NCBI RefSeq assembly: GCF_030486405.1
Contig: NZ_CP129613.1
Coordinates: 3,906,001 to 3,970,000 of the forward strand
Source of the DNA: Mycolicibacterium sp. HK-90
GTDB taxonomy: Bacteria > Actinomycetota > Actinomycetes > Mycobacteriales > Mycobacteriaceae
Length of the DNA: 64,000 bases
Reading direction: 5' to 3'
A model generated the notes under the pieces. The model was not told the DNA's origin, did not search any database, and saw nothing but the letters and a program-made list of their open reading frames with translations. The position numbers were made by a program, and so were the translations under genes. Below, in pieces: positions 47,937 to 57,031 of the stretch (its first letter is position 1; the number at the start of each line of letters is the position of its first letter).

Positions 47937-48974
47937 ATGACGACACCAATCAACCGACTCTTTCGGCTACAGAGCCGGCCGCAAGGCCAGGTAACCGAAA
48001 GTGACCTCGCGTGGGTCGAGGAGCCCCTTGCCGAAATTGACGAGGGGCAAGCACTAGTCCGAACCCTCTACCTATCGCTCGATCCCACAAACCGTGTCTG
48101 GATGAGCCAGTTGCGTTCCTACATCCCGCCGGTTGAGTTGGGCGCGGTGATGCGGGGGCTCGGGGTCGGACAGGTCATCGAAAGTCGGCGAGACGATCTG
48201 CCGGTCGGAGCCTTCGTCCTCGGATTCACCGGCTGGCAAGAATATTGTGTCGCTGACGATTCCGTGCTGGAGTTTCCGTTCACAGTGCTGCCCGACCCAC
48301 TACCGGCGCCGCTTTCGGCATTCCTGGGAGTACTCGGCCACACCGGCATTTCAGCGTTCATCGGCATCGAGCTGGGCGATCCGCAGCCGGGCGAGACGGT
48401 TGTCGTTTCCGCCGCCGGGGGCGCCGTCGGTTCAATCGCCGGACAGCTGGCCAAGAAGCGAGGCGCCCGCGTGGTCGGCATCGCCGGCGGCGCCGAGAAG
48501 TGCCGGCACCTGGTGGAGGAACTGGGCTTCGACGCATGCGTAGACCGGCACTCGGACGACTGGCGCGAGCAACTCGACGTGGCGACGCCCGAGGGCATCG
48601 ACGTCGACTTCGAGAACGTGGGCGGCCCGATCATGGATCACATCCTGGGCCGGTTGAACATCGGTGCACGAGTGGCGCTGTGTGGTCTGATTTCGGAGTA
48701 CGACACCTACAACGACGACGGCGATCAACCGGGCCTGCGCAACGCAAACCAGTTGCTCATGCAGCGAGCCACCCTGCGGGGCTTCATCGTCACCGACCAC
48801 ATCGAGCGCTACGCCGAGATCATCGGCAAACTGGCCGCCGCGCTGGGCGAGGGCTCAGTGATGTACGACGAAACCGTCGTCGAAGGTCTGGAGAATGCTC
48901 GGGAAACCCTCAACCAGGCACTCTCCGGCGGCGCGCGAGGAAAGACGGTCGTCCAGGTCGCACCGCTCCCCTAG
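47937..48974 (+). CDS. NADP-dependent medium-chain reductase (MDR superfamily)
   Basis: 345-residue zinc-free medium-chain dehydrogenase/reductase close to the prostaglandin/curcumin/leukotriene reductase branch. It has the N-terminal block RTLYLSLDPTNRVWMSQLRS, the nucleotide loop VSAAGGAVGSIAGQLAK near residue 155, and DFENVGGPIMDHIL. These enzymes reduce the double bond of enones. ATG 47937 is preferred to the frame start at 47895. It is controlled by the divergent promoter region with operators 1 and 2 and ends in a 14-bp hairpin shared with the next gene. Confidence 0.88.
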   Translation: MTTPINRLFRLQSRPQGQVTESDLAWVEEPLAEIDEGQALVRTLYLSLDPTNRVWMSQLRSYIPPVELGAVMRGLGVGQVIESRRDDLPVGAFVLGFTGWQEYCVADDSVLEFPFTVLPDPLPAPLSAFLGVLGHTGISAFIGIELGDPQPGETVVVSAAGGAVGSIAGQLAKKRGARVVGIAGGAEKCRHLVEELGFDACVDRHSDDWREQLDVATPEGIDVDFENVGGPIMDHILGRLNIGARVALCGLISEYDTYNDDGDQPGLRNANQLLMQRATLRGFIVTDHIERYAEIIGKLAAALGEGSVMYDETVVEGLENARETLNQALSGGARGKTVVQVAPLP

Positions 48975-48992
48975 CCCGTTGTGAACAATGCG

Positions 48993-49026
48993 CCGCCCAA
49001 CCGGTGACAAGACACCGGTTGGGCGG
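48993..49026. terminator. Hairpin between convergent genes
   Basis: Perfect 14-bp stem CCGCCCAACCGGTG / CACCGGTTGGGCGG with loop ACAAGA, located between the convergent reductase and acyl-CoA synthetase genes. No T-run follows, so termination in both directions is probable but not certain. Confidence 0.6.
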
Positions 49027-49198
49027 TCGCCTCCAGTCTCGTGTGCGACATCGGTCCCGATCTCCCGCCACCAGAGTCGGACCAGCAATCGACTGCGAAA
49101 GCGATTGCGATGGAACACCTTCCGGGAAGCTACCATCGTCTGGTGTCACCGACCGTGTCGCGGAACATCGGACCGGTGAGCCATACCGGCATGTACCG

Positions 49199-50764
49199 TC
49201 AGCCTCCCTCTGGTTCGGCCCTCCGAATCGCCGCAGCACCGGATGAGCTACCGATGGCGTAGTACTCAGCCGATCCCGGCGAGTTGGGCGGGTGCACCTC
49301 CCGTCGGAGGATCTTGCCGGTCGGGCCTTTGGGCACGGAGTCGACGAACCAGATTTCGCGGGGGTATTTGTACGCGGCGAGGCGATCTCGTACGAACGCC
49401 TTCAATTCGCCGACTTCTGCGTGCGCCCCACGTTTGAGGGCAACGGCCGCGCCGATCTCCTCACCGAGGTCCGCGTGTTTGATACCGATCACAGCAGCTT
49501 CAGCGACAGCGGGATGTTCGTACAGCACTTCCTCAACTTCGCGTGGATACACGTTGTACCCACCCCGGATGATCAGATCCTTCTTCCGGTCGACGATGGT
49601 GTAGTACCCGTCGCCATCGCGAATGGCGATGTCGCCGGTACGAAACCAGCCATCGGGGATGGCTTCGGCCGTCGCCTCAGGTCGGTTCCAGTATCCCTTC
49701 ATCAAATTCTCGCCCTGGATGGCGATCTCGCCAGGTGTGCCGTCGGGAACGTCCTCGCCCGCGTTGTCGACGAGCCGCAGCGCGCAGCCCCGCACAGGTA
49801 TCCCGATGGTGCCGGGTCTGCGCTGGTGCGCGGGTTGGTTGAAGCAGGCAATGGGCGCCGTCTCTGAGAGCCCGTATCCTTCGTAGATTTCACAGTCGAA
49901 CTTGTGCTCAAACGCTTTGAGAATCTCGACAGGCATGGGCGCACCGCCGGTAATACACGTGCGGAGCGAGGACATGTCGGTGTTATCCGCATCGGGAGAG
50001 TGCAGCATCGCGGCATACATGGTGGGCACGCCTTCGAGAACCGTCACTCGATCGCGGGCCAGGACATGCAAGGCCTTGGTCGCCTCGAAGCGACGCACAA
50101 GGGTCAGGAGGGCCCCGGCTTTGACTGCTGCATTGAGTCCGCAGGTGAGGCCGAAGACGTGGAACAGTGGCAAGCAACCCAGGATCACGTCTTCGGGGCC
50201 CACGTTGATCAATGTGTCCACTGTCGTCGCGGCGTTGGAGGACATGTTCCGGTGGGTGAGTTCTGCCCCCTTGGGTTTCCCGGTAGTCCCCGAGGTGTAA
50301 AGAATCACCGCGGTATCGCTGTCGGTCCGCTCGGCCGCTTCATGGATTGGATTGCCGGACAGGTTGGTTGGCCCCGTAGGGGGCACCAACACCGAGCGAA
50401 CTCCGACCTTCGCCGCTGCGGACGGCACGACGGAGTCGCTGCCCTCCAACCCGTATACCACCGTCATACCCGAGTCGGCGAGGTAGTACTCGACCTCACG
50501 GGCACTTAGCAACGGATTCATGGGAACTGCGACCGCACCCGCCAGGAGAGCGCCGTAGAAGACCACTGCATATGCCGGGACGTTGGGCAGCACCAGGCCC
50601 ACTCGGTCGCCGGGGAGCACACCTTGGGCTTGCAGGTCTCCGGCCACAGCCGAAGCGTGGTCATAGAGCTGCCGGTAGGACAGCACGTAGTCGTCGAGCT
50701 TCACGGCCGGCCGGTTCCCGTATTCGTGCGCGGTCGCGACCAGATTGCCGGCGAGGTTGGACAC
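49199..50764 (-). CDS. Acyl-CoA synthetase (AMP-forming, FadD-like)
   Basis: 521-residue ANL superfamily ligase activating a carboxylic acid to its CoA thioester. The P-loop is [16 protein letters not shown] at 156-171, the A5 region [11 protein letters not shown] and A8 [17 protein letters not shown]; the catalytic Lys is in [14 protein letters not shown] 50764 ([20 protein letters not shown]) has AGGAG 6 nt upstream and matches the family; the in-frame ATG at 50911 would add an atypical 49-residue N-terminus. The C-terminal tail ([15 protein letters not shown]...) is longer than usual. Divergent from tetR, with one operator between. Confidence 0.88.
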   Translation of the reverse strand: MSNLAGNLVATAHEYGNRPAVKLDDYVLSYRQLYDHASAVAGDLQAQGVLPGDRVGLVLPNVPAYAVVFYGALLAGAVAVPMNPLLSAREVEYYLADSGMTVVYGLEGSDSVVPSAAAKVGVRSVLVPPTGPTNLSGNPIHEAAERTDSDTAVILYTSGTTGKPKGAELTHRNMSSNAATTVDTLINVGPEDVILGCLPLFHVFGLTCGLNAAVKAGALLTLVRRFEATKALHVLARDRVTVLEGVPTMYAAMLHSPDADNTDMSSLRTCITGGAPMPVEILKAFEHKFDCEIYEGYGLSETAPIACFNQPAHQRRPGTIGIPVRGCALRLVDNAGEDVPDGTPGEIAIQGENLMKGYWNRPEATAEAIPDGWFRTGDIAIRDGDGYYTIVDRKKDLIIRGGYNVYPREVEEVLYEHPAVAEAAVIGIKHADLGEEIGAAVALKRGAHAEVGELKAFVRDRLAAYKYPREIWFVDSVPKGPTGKILRREVHPPNSPGSAEYYAIGSSSGAAAIRRAEPEGG

Positions 50765-50936
50765 AGTTGTCTCCTGGTTCGAAAGAGAGCTCGCATTTTC
50801 ATCCGCGGCCAGGCCTGCGAATCCCATTTGAGCGCATGCCGAACAGCGGCCGAATCTGTAGACGGCCCGGGCCGACACGAACGTCTGAGGCGGGGCCGAT
50901 GCAGCACTCATAGTATGCACTGCGCGTGGGTGATTA

Positions 50937-50951
50937 TCAACACACTGTCGA
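50937..50951. promoter_or_regulatory. EthR-like operator 3
   Basis: TCAACA-CAC-TGTCGA, 67 nt upstream of the tetR start and 173 nt from the acyl-CoA synthetase GTG, so well placed for autoregulation. Confidence 0.55.
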
Positions 50952-51017
50952 TAATTACTGGCGCTTTCCGACTCCGGTACACCTGCTTCGCGGTTGGCCT
51001 GACCTATCATCTTTCGT

Positions 51018-51719
51018 ATGGCGTCCACTTCATCTTTCAACCTGAGCACCACAGAAACACGGGTGGGCCGACGAAACATCAAAGGTGATCGACGCGAACA
51101 AGCCATCCTCGAAGGTGCGTACGACATGTTGCGCACAGCGCCCCTGCGCAACATCTCCATCGACGATCTCACCAAGCGCGCCGGGCTGTCGCGGTCGTCG
51201 TTCTACTTCTACTTCGAGTCCAAATGGCAGCTACTGTCTGCGCTGCTCTCGAGGGTGACCGCCGACGTGTTCCAGGCATCGCAACTGATTTTCGAGCGCC
51301 CGGCCGGCATGCCGCCGGAGGCGGCCATCGAGCACGCGGTCAACGAGGTCATTCAGGTCTGGGAACAGCACGGTCATGTACTTCGTGAAGTGGCCGACGC
51401 CGCTGCGGCCGAGCCGGACCTGCAGACCCAGTGGGACTCGATCCTCGGCCGGTTCATCGACGCTGCGGCCACCGGCATCGAGCGGGACAGAAAGACCGGC
51501 GTGGCGATAGCCGGCCCGCCGGCCAGGTCGTTGGCCGCTGCGTTGATGTGGATGGGGGAACGCAACCTCGCGTTGATGAGTATGCGCAGCGAGAACGCAA
51601 TCCCGTTGGAGGACATGGCCGAAACGGTGACGACGATTTGGCTGCGGACGGTCTACGGCCTTGAGTGGAAGCCGCGCGAGAAGCCCAGCAAACGCCGTAA
51701 GTCCTCCTCGAAGGCGTGA
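51018..51719 (+). CDS. EthR-like TetR family regulator
   Basis: 233-residue repressor. The HTH region (about 35-80) reads [20 protein letters not shown] then [15 protein letters not shown], closely like M. tuberculosis EthR (ISVDDLAKGAGISRPTFYFY). The C-terminal domain shows [13 protein letters not shown], comparable with the NLMNERTLFASF region of EthR. The basic tail ([12 protein letters not shown]) is an oddity. It sits beside operator 3, and the same palindrome occurs at the other two divergent promoters of the island. It is therefore the best candidate for their common regulator. The ligand is unknown. ATG 51018. Confidence 0.88.
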   Translation: MASTSSFNLSTTETRVGRRNIKGDRREQAILEGAYDMLRTAPLRNISIDDLTKRAGLSRSSFYFYFESKWQLLSALLSRVTADVFQASQLIFERPAGMPPEAAIEHAVNEVIQVWEQHGHVLREVADAAAAEPDLQTQWDSILGRFIDAAATGIERDRKTGVAIAGPPARSLAAALMWMGERNLALMSMRSENAIPLEDMAETVTTIWLRTVYGLEWKPREKPSKRRKSSSKA

Positions 51720-51768
51720 TCGACGTCTTCGAGGAGGGCTCCGCTTGACGTGGAAGACCGCTCGGGCG

Positions 51769-52635
51769 TTATTGGTTGTCCAGGGCCATTTTTGTCATGT
51801 TGAGGCCGGGCATGAGCATGTGACCGCCCTCGACCAACATCTCGAGGCCTGTGGTCCATTGTGATTCGTCGGAGGCCAGCCACAGCACCGCCTCGCTCAT
51901 GGCCTGCGGCGGTAGCAGGCCCACGTCCCGGAGAACTGCCCAGTACTTCGCGCCCTGCAAGTCCTCTTTGACACCCTGGCCAGGCCCCTTGCCGGCGCAG
52001 AGGTCGTAGCCGCCCTGCCAGTCCAGGGCGGGGGTGTCGGTAGGCCCGGGAAGCAGCGAGTTGACTCGGATGCCGTACTGGCCGAACTCAAGTGCCGCAC
52101 TCTTCGCCAAGCCGAGTACGCCGTGCTTCGACGCCACGTAGTGGACGTAGTGGGGAGACCCCTCCACGCCGTTGCCGGACGAGGTGATGATCACCGAGCC
52201 GCCTCCGCGCGACTTCATGGCGGGAGTCACCGCTTTCAATGTGCGCCAGGGCCCCATGATGTTGACGTTGAGCACGTCCAGGAACTCGTCCTCGGGAATG
52301 TCCGCGAACGGGTGCACGGTCCAGATCCCGGCGTTGGCCACCGCGACGTCGAGTCCACCGAAGGCCTGCACGCCCTCAGCCACCAACCTGTCCAGCGCGG
52401 CCTGCTCGCGGACGTCGCCTTGGTGTGCGATGATCCGCCGCCCCAGCGCCTCGACTTCCTTGACCGTGATCTCGAGGTCAGCTGCGGTGCCGACGGGATA
52501 GGGAACCCCGCCATTCGCCGGGCAGTCGAAGGCGAGGATGTCCGCCCCTTCCTGCGCGAGTCGAATCGCATGTGCTCGCCCCTGACCACGAGCCGCTCCG
52601 GTGACCAGAGCGACCTTTCCTTCCATGCGTCCCAT
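51769..52635 (-). CDS. Mycofactocin-type SDR dehydrogenase
   Basis: 288-residue short-chain dehydrogenase: GKVALVTGAARGQGRAHAIR near residue 5, NAG at ANAGIWTVHPF, the catalytic YVASKHG, and LLPGPTDTP. The TGAARGQGRAHA pattern and internal insertions match the carveol-dehydrogenase-like group predicted to use mycofactocin-recycled NAD (TIGR03971). It is predicted to oxidise a secondary alcohol with a tightly bound cofactor. ATG 52635 is chosen over GTG 52641 because GAGGAG sits 5 nt upstream. It is the last gene of the cupin-ALDH-VOC-SDR unit. Confidence 0.88.
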   Translation of the reverse strand: MGRMEGKVALVTGAARGQGRAHAIRLAQEGADILAFDCPANGGVPYPVGTAADLEITVKEVEALGRRIIAHQGDVREQAALDRLVAEGVQAFGGLDVAVANAGIWTVHPFADIPEDEFLDVLNVNIMGPWRTLKAVTPAMKSRGGGSVIITSSGNGVEGSPHYVHYVASKHGVLGLAKSAALEFGQYGIRVNSLLPGPTDTPALDWQGGYDLCAGKGPGQGVKEDLQGAKYWAVLRDVGLLPPQAMSEAVLWLASDESQWTTGLEMLVEGGHMLMPGLNMTKMALDNQ

Positions 52636-52718
52636 GTTCACTCCTCTTCAAAGGTGATTCGTTTACGGCCAGCCAGCCGGCGAGACCGCTTGTGGTGCAA
52701 CGGTTATAGATCGAGGCC

Positions 52719-53144
52719 TCACCCGCTTGGCCTGATCAGTTGGAGAAGAACATCGATTCCGGGAGGCTCGGCCCAGACATGTGTGGCATCCCCCATCTGA
52801 ATCGGTGCATCGATCGGCTCCGCGCGCCCAGGTCCTCGAATGGCACAGCCCGCGAGTTCCGGACCATCTGCGTGGTGTAGCCATAGTGCTACGTGGTCGA
52901 GTTTTGCCGGCGCTCCGTCGAGTGCTACCTCAAGCGCGTCCAGGTCGTGCATGGTGTACAGCTCGACCTCTGCGCCGGACATGTTGAGGAAAGCCGCGCT
53001 GATACTCATGACCGGCACCTCGACCGCGCGAGCAACCTCGACCCCAAACCGATTGGACCAGTGCGCAAGTGCCGAGTCCAAGTCGCGTACCAGAATGCCG
53101 ACATGGTCGAGTCGAGGGACACCCGCAGAGCGTGGCGAGCTCAC
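52719..53144 (-). CDS. VOC family protein (glyoxalase-like)
   Basis: 141-residue VOC-fold protein starting MSSPRSAGVPRLDHVGILVRDLDSALAHW, like methylmalonyl-CoA epimerase-type members. Metal-ligand candidates are the His of LDHVG, VELYT and the matching KLDHVALWL in the second module. GTG 53144 overlaps the stop of the aldehyde dehydrogenase gene by 4 nt (GTGA), so the genes are coupled and probably act in one pathway. The substrate is unknown. Confidence 0.82.
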   Translation of the reverse strand: MSSPRSAGVPRLDHVGILVRDLDSALAHWSNRFGVEVARAVEVPVMSISAAFLNMSGAEVELYTMHDLDALEVALDGAPAKLDHVALWLHHADGPELAGCAIRGPGRAEPIDAPIQMGDATHVWAEPPGIDVLLQLIRPSG

Positions 53145-54646
53145 TGACTGCCCGCTGCGACAAAGTGCGGAGCAAGTCCGGGCCTGGGCTCGGTCCACCG
53201 CTGGGTGACCACCTTGGACCTCGTGTAGAAGCGGTAGCCGTCGTAGTTGAGCCCGTCGTCTCCGAAGCGCGACTCGCCCCATCCGCCGAAGCCGAACCAG
53301 GAAATCGGCACGGGGATAGGCACGTTGATTCCTATGCTGCCCGCCGATACACCACGGCTGAATCGACGTGCAGCCGTGCCGCTGCCTGTGAAAATGATGG
53401 CGCCGTTCCCGTAGGGATTATCGTTGACAATCCGCAGGGCCTGCTCGAGATCATCGGCGCGAAGCACACTCAGGACCGGCCCGAACACTTCGTCACGGTA
53501 GAGGTCGCTGTCGACGCTGACGTGGTCGACGAGACTAGGGCCAATGAAGTAGCCGGTTCCGGGTGCTGTCCGTTCCCGACCGTCTACGACCAGTCGGCCA
53601 CCCTGCTCGACGGAGCGTTGCAGCGCACTACGGACCCGATCGAGTGCGCGCTCTGAGATCAATGGCCCCATGTCAGAGCCCGCCGCCGCGCCCGGACCCA
53701 CCTTGAACGCATTGGTGCGCTCGGAAACCTTGGACACCAACGCATCTGCCGCCGATCCGACCGCGACAGCGACCGTAACAGCCATGCATCGCTGACCTGC
53801 GGCGCCGTAGGCCGCCGAAACCAGCGCATCGGCCGCGGCATCGAGGTCTGCGTCGGGCATCACCACCAGGTGGTTCTTGGCGCCGCCGAGGGCCTGCACC
53901 TTCTTGCCCGCCTCGGCCGAGCGCCGATAGATCGCACGGGCGACAGGTGTAGACCCGACGAATGACACCGCGGCGACGTCGGGGTGGTCGATGAGCGCCT
54001 CGGCTGCCTCTACCCCTCCGTGCACAACGTTGAGCACGCCGTCGGGCAATCCTGCTTCGCTCGCGATCTGCGCCAACCGCACCGATGCCGACGGCACCTG
54101 TTCACTCGGTTTGAGCACGAACGCGTTCCCGCACGCAATTGCGGCCGCGAACATCGACACCGGCACCATCACCGGAAAGTTGAACGGTGTGATGCCTGCG
54201 CATACACCGAGCGGTTGCCGGAAAGAGTACGTGTCGACCCCATTGGCAACCTGCTCGGCGTACTCCCCTTTTAGCTGCTGCACAACCGAAAGCGACACGT
54301 CGATGGCTTCGATCGAGCGCGCCAACTCTCCCCGGGCATCTGCGAGCGTCTTGCCCTGTTCGGCCGTGATGATCGACGCCAAGTCGTCTACCTGCTCGTG
54401 CAACAACCCCCGGAACCGATGCAGTACCGACGCGCGAGCAGGGCTGGGGGTGTCGGCCCAGGCCACGGCGGCAGTTCGCGCACTGACGACAGCTTCATCG
54501 ACGGCATCGGCACCGCCCAACACGACGGTCCCGATCACGCGTCCCGTAGCGGGATCATGGATCTCGGCTCGCGGCCCCTCCGTCGAGGAGACTGCCGCGC
54601 CGCCGATCCAATGCGGCACGGTGTCAAGAGATACATCGATGGTCAC
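53141..54646 (-). CDS. CoA-acylating aldehyde dehydrogenase, MmsA-type
   Basis: 501-residue aldehyde dehydrogenase of the methylmalonate-semialdehyde dehydrogenase type. It has GVCAGITPFNFPVMVP, the catalytic Cys in GAAGQRCMAVTVAV, FVGSTPVARAIY and EVFGPVLSVLR. MmsA enzymes release CO2 and form acyl-CoA; here the catalysed step in the island is unassigned. GTG 54646 has TTGGAG 5 nt upstream; the frame start at 54673 adds residues without support. It follows the cupin gene by 49 nt and is coupled to the VOC gene. Confidence 0.88.
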   Translation of the reverse strand: MTIDVSLDTVPHWIGGAAVSSTEGPRAEIHDPATGRVIGTVVLGGADAVDEAVVSARTAAVAWADTPSPARASVLHRFRGLLHEQVDDLASIITAEQGKTLADARGELARSIEAIDVSLSVVQQLKGEYAEQVANGVDTYSFRQPLGVCAGITPFNFPVMVPVSMFAAAIACGNAFVLKPSEQVPSASVRLAQIASEAGLPDGVLNVVHGGVEAAEALIDHPDVAAVSFVGSTPVARAIYRRSAEAGKKVQALGGAKNHLVVMPDADLDAAADALVSAAYGAAGQRCMAVTVAVAVGSAADALVSKVSERTNAFKVGPGAAAGSDMGPLISERALDRVRSALQRSVEQGGRLVVDGRERTAPGTGYFIGPSLVDHVSVDSDLYRDEVFGPVLSVLRADDLEQALRIVNDNPYGNGAIIFTGSGTAARRFSRGVSAGSIGINVPIPVPISWFGFGGWGESRFGDDGLNYDGYRFYTRSKVVTQRWTEPRPGLAPHFVAAGSQ

Positions 54647-54695
54647 AGCAACTCCAATGATCAGTAATGCCAAATATCCGAAACGACAACCACTC

Positions 54696-55256
54696 TCACG
54701 CGATCGCCCGGGGATGCGGAATTTCGGGGAACATCTCCAGGCCGTAGTTGACCTTCAGATTCTCGACCTCAGCCTGCAGCTGCTCGGGCGTCCGGAGCTC
54801 ACGATCGCGCGCTTCGTAGAAGTACTTGTCGATACCGCCATTTGGCTCGAAACCCGAGCTGTCGGGTCCGGGCACGAACACCACGAGGATCCGGGCTTCG
54901 TCACCGACCACTTCATAGGTGTGCCGCTGATCCTTACGCCCCCAGACGAACTGGCCCTTCTTGGCGTTGTACGAACCGGCCTCGGTGTGAATCTTGATTT
55001 CACCGTCCATGACGAAGAAGCCCTCTTCCTCACGGTGGTGGATGTGCCAGACCGGTTCAGTACCACGGACCCAGTTGGTCTCGATGACGATCAGCTGACC
55101 GTTGGTGGTCTCACCGGTCGCGTGAATCCAGAAATCCACCCCCGTCATGAAATCACCGGTCATGTTGAAGTGGATGTCCTCACGGTGGGAGACATAACTC
55201 TCGCCATCGCGTGAAGTTGACGGTTGGATCTGGTCGACGTCCGATCTCGTGGCCAT
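54696..55256 (-). CDS. Cupin domain protein
   Basis: 186-residue single cupin: motif 1 WHIHHREEEGFFVMDGEIKIH and motif 2 KKGQFVWGRKDQRHTYEVVG. The histidines suggest a bound metal. The C-terminal 40 residues are helical (TPEQLQAEVENLKVNYGLEM). Reaction unknown; quercetinase-like or isomerase-like roles are possible. First gene of the leftward unit, with operator 4 located 92 nt upstream of its ATG. Confidence 0.86.
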   Translation of the reverse strand: MATRSDVDQIQPSTSRDGESYVSHREDIHFNMTGDFMTGVDFWIHATGETTNGQLIVIETNWVRGTEPVWHIHHREEEGFFVMDGEIKIHTEAGSYNAKKGQFVWGRKDQRHTYEVVGDEARILVVFVPGPDSSGFEPNGGIDKYFYEARDRELRTPEQLQAEVENLKVNYGLEMFPEIPHPRAIA

Positions 55257-55347
55257 GTCAATCCTCTTGTGTCGTTGTAGCGCCGTGCGCCGGTGTCCGG
55301 TGTCACGGCCTTGGCGAAGTTGAGATTAGACTCACAGTCGATATTAG

Positions 55348-55362
55348 TCAACAGAGTGTCTA
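55348..55362. promoter_or_regulatory. EthR-like operator 4
   Basis: TCAACA-GAG-TGTCTA, one mismatch from the consensus, 92 nt upstream of the cupin gene start. Confidence 0.5.
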
Positions 55363-55404
55363 CTTTTTGCGCCCGCACCCCAAGGGGCGACGTCAAGCAA
55401 CAAA

Positions 55405-55419
55405 TCGACAATGTGTTGA
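55405..55419. promoter_or_regulatory. EthR-like operator 5
   Basis: TCGACA-ATG-TGTTGA, 79 nt upstream of the DUF3237 copy B start; operators 4 and 5 serve the two divergent units. Confidence 0.55.
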
Positions 55420-55497
55420 CTATCACCAACACATAGTGCACGCTCGGACTCACCGCGGAGGTGGAAAGCAGCCCCGCCCGAAAACGGAGGTCCTTCA

Positions 55498-55956
55498 GTG
55501 AAATTGGAGCCGGAGTTCAGCTACACCGCAGAGCTCGCCGAACCCCAGATCGTCGGCCCAGGCCCTTACGGACTACGCCAAGTCCTCGCCGTCACCGGAG
55601 GAAAAGTCACCGGAAACCGATTCAGCGGCACCGCCGCCCCCGGCGGCGGAGACTGGCTACTGGCCGGCGAGGACGGCTACGGCCGACTCGATGTGCGCGC
55701 CCAGTTCTACACCGACGACGGCGCCGTCATCTACATGAGCTACCAAGGCCTGGTCGAAGTCAACGAAGCCGCCGCAGGAGCCCTCGGCGGCGCCAGCAGT
55801 GGCACCGACTTCGGCGACCACTACTTCGTCACCACCCCACGACTGGAATCCGGAGACCCCAAATACGCCTGGGTCAACCAAACCATCTTCGTCGGACAAG
55901 GACGCATCCAACCCGGACCAGTCGTCGAATTCCAAGTCTTCCGAGTCGCACTATGA
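55498..55956 (+). CDS. DUF3237 protein, copy B
   Basis: 152-residue DUF3237 protein identical to copy A at 46729-47187 but in inverted orientation. GTG start with GGAGGT 6 nt upstream. It overlaps the following hydrolase gene by 4 nt (ATGA) and is the first gene of that unit. Because the start of the hydrolase is part of the duplicated DNA, this is probably the parental arrangement and copy A a derivative, although the reverse cannot be excluded. Function unknown. Confidence 0.9.
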   Translation: MKLEPEFSYTAELAEPQIVGPGPYGLRQVLAVTGGKVTGNRFSGTAAPGGGDWLLAGEDGYGRLDVRAQFYTDDGAVIYMSYQGLVEVNEAAAGALGGASSGTDFGDHYFVTTPRLESGDPKYAWVNQTIFVGQGRIQPGPVVEFQVFRVAL

Positions 55957-56885
55957 CAGGCCTGCATACGCAGGTCCAACTGTTGTTGCAGTCGCTGTCC
56001 GAGCGCCCTGCCCCACAACCGTGGGAGATGCCGATCGCGGCCTACCGGGAGGCCGGCGAGAAGTTGATCGCGTTGGCGGGCAACGTTGACAATCGTTGCA
56101 CAGTAAATGATTTCACGATTCCCGTCCCTGACGGTACGATCTCGGCGCGTTGTTACCGACCACCGGTGGCCAGACCGACGCTGCCGGGCGTGGTCTATCT
56201 GCACGGCGGGGCGTTCGTACGCGGAAGCCTCGACACCCACGATCGGCTGTGCCGAAAACTCTGCGTCCGGGGCGAACTCATCGTAGTTTCCGTGGCCTAC
56301 CGCCTGGCACCAGAAGATCGGTTTCCCGGTGCCCACCACGACGCCGCCGATGCCTTTGCCTGGGTGAGTGAGCATGCCGGTGAGCTGGGCATCGACGTCG
56401 AATCCCTTGCGGTCGCAGGTGATTCCTCCGGGGGTGCACTGGCGGCGAGCGTTGCGCTTACCTCGCGAGAACAAGGCCCTGCGGTCAAGGCCCAAGGTCT
56501 GCTGTGCCCTGCACTCGATGCCACCATGAGCAGTGACTCGGTCGAACGGTACAAGGACGGCCCCTTCCTCACCCGGGCCGCGCTTGAATGGGCTTACGAC
56601 ATGTACGTGCCCGAGATCGACGACCGTCGTTCGAGCCTCGCCTCACCGCTGCTGACGCGGCATCTCGTCGGCGCTCCGCCTGCCGTGATCGTCAGTGCTC
56701 AGATCGATCCCGTTGCCGATGATGCGCACCGCTACGCTGACCGCCTCGCTGCGGCGGGAGTCAAGGTTCAAGCCCATGAGTACGACGGCATGCCGCACAG
56801 CTTCCCGTTACTGGCGGGCGTACTCGACGATGGCGATCACGCCATCACGGTATTCGCGCGGGAGCTCGCCGCGTTGCTCGACTAG
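55953..56885 (+). CDS. HSL-family alpha/beta hydrolase
   Basis: 310-residue esterase/lactonase of the hormone-sensitive-lipase (GDXG) family. The oxyanion motif is HGGAFVRGS at 84-92, the nucleophile Ser158 in AGDSSGGALA, Asp in SAQIDPVADDA and His in YDGMPHSFPL. No signal peptide. Members of this family open epsilon-lactones in monoterpene degradation, which would fit the island, but ester hydrolysis is equally possible. ATG 55953 overlaps the upstream gene. Confidence 0.88.
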   Translation: MTGLHTQVQLLLQSLSERPAPQPWEMPIAAYREAGEKLIALAGNVDNRCTVNDFTIPVPDGTISARCYRPPVARPTLPGVVYLHGGAFVRGSLDTHDRLCRKLCVRGELIVVSVAYRLAPEDRFPGAHHDAADAFAWVSEHAGELGIDVESLAVAGDSSGGALAASVALTSREQGPAVKAQGLLCPALDATMSSDSVERYKDGPFLTRAALEWAYDMYVPEIDDRRSSLASPLLTRHLVGAPPAVIVSAQIDPVADDAHRYADRLAAAGVKVQAHEYDGMPHSFPLLAGVLDDGDHAITVFARELAALLD

Positions 56886-57031
56886 CTTTCCGACAAGCCC
56901 TGACGGGCGTTCACCCCTGATTCAAACACGCACCAGCACACGTTATTGCGGCGTGGGCTGGGCTGACTCTGCGCGCTCTCCAGACGGCGGCACACCCCTC
57001 GCCCAACCAGTCCAACCAAAGGAAACCAACG

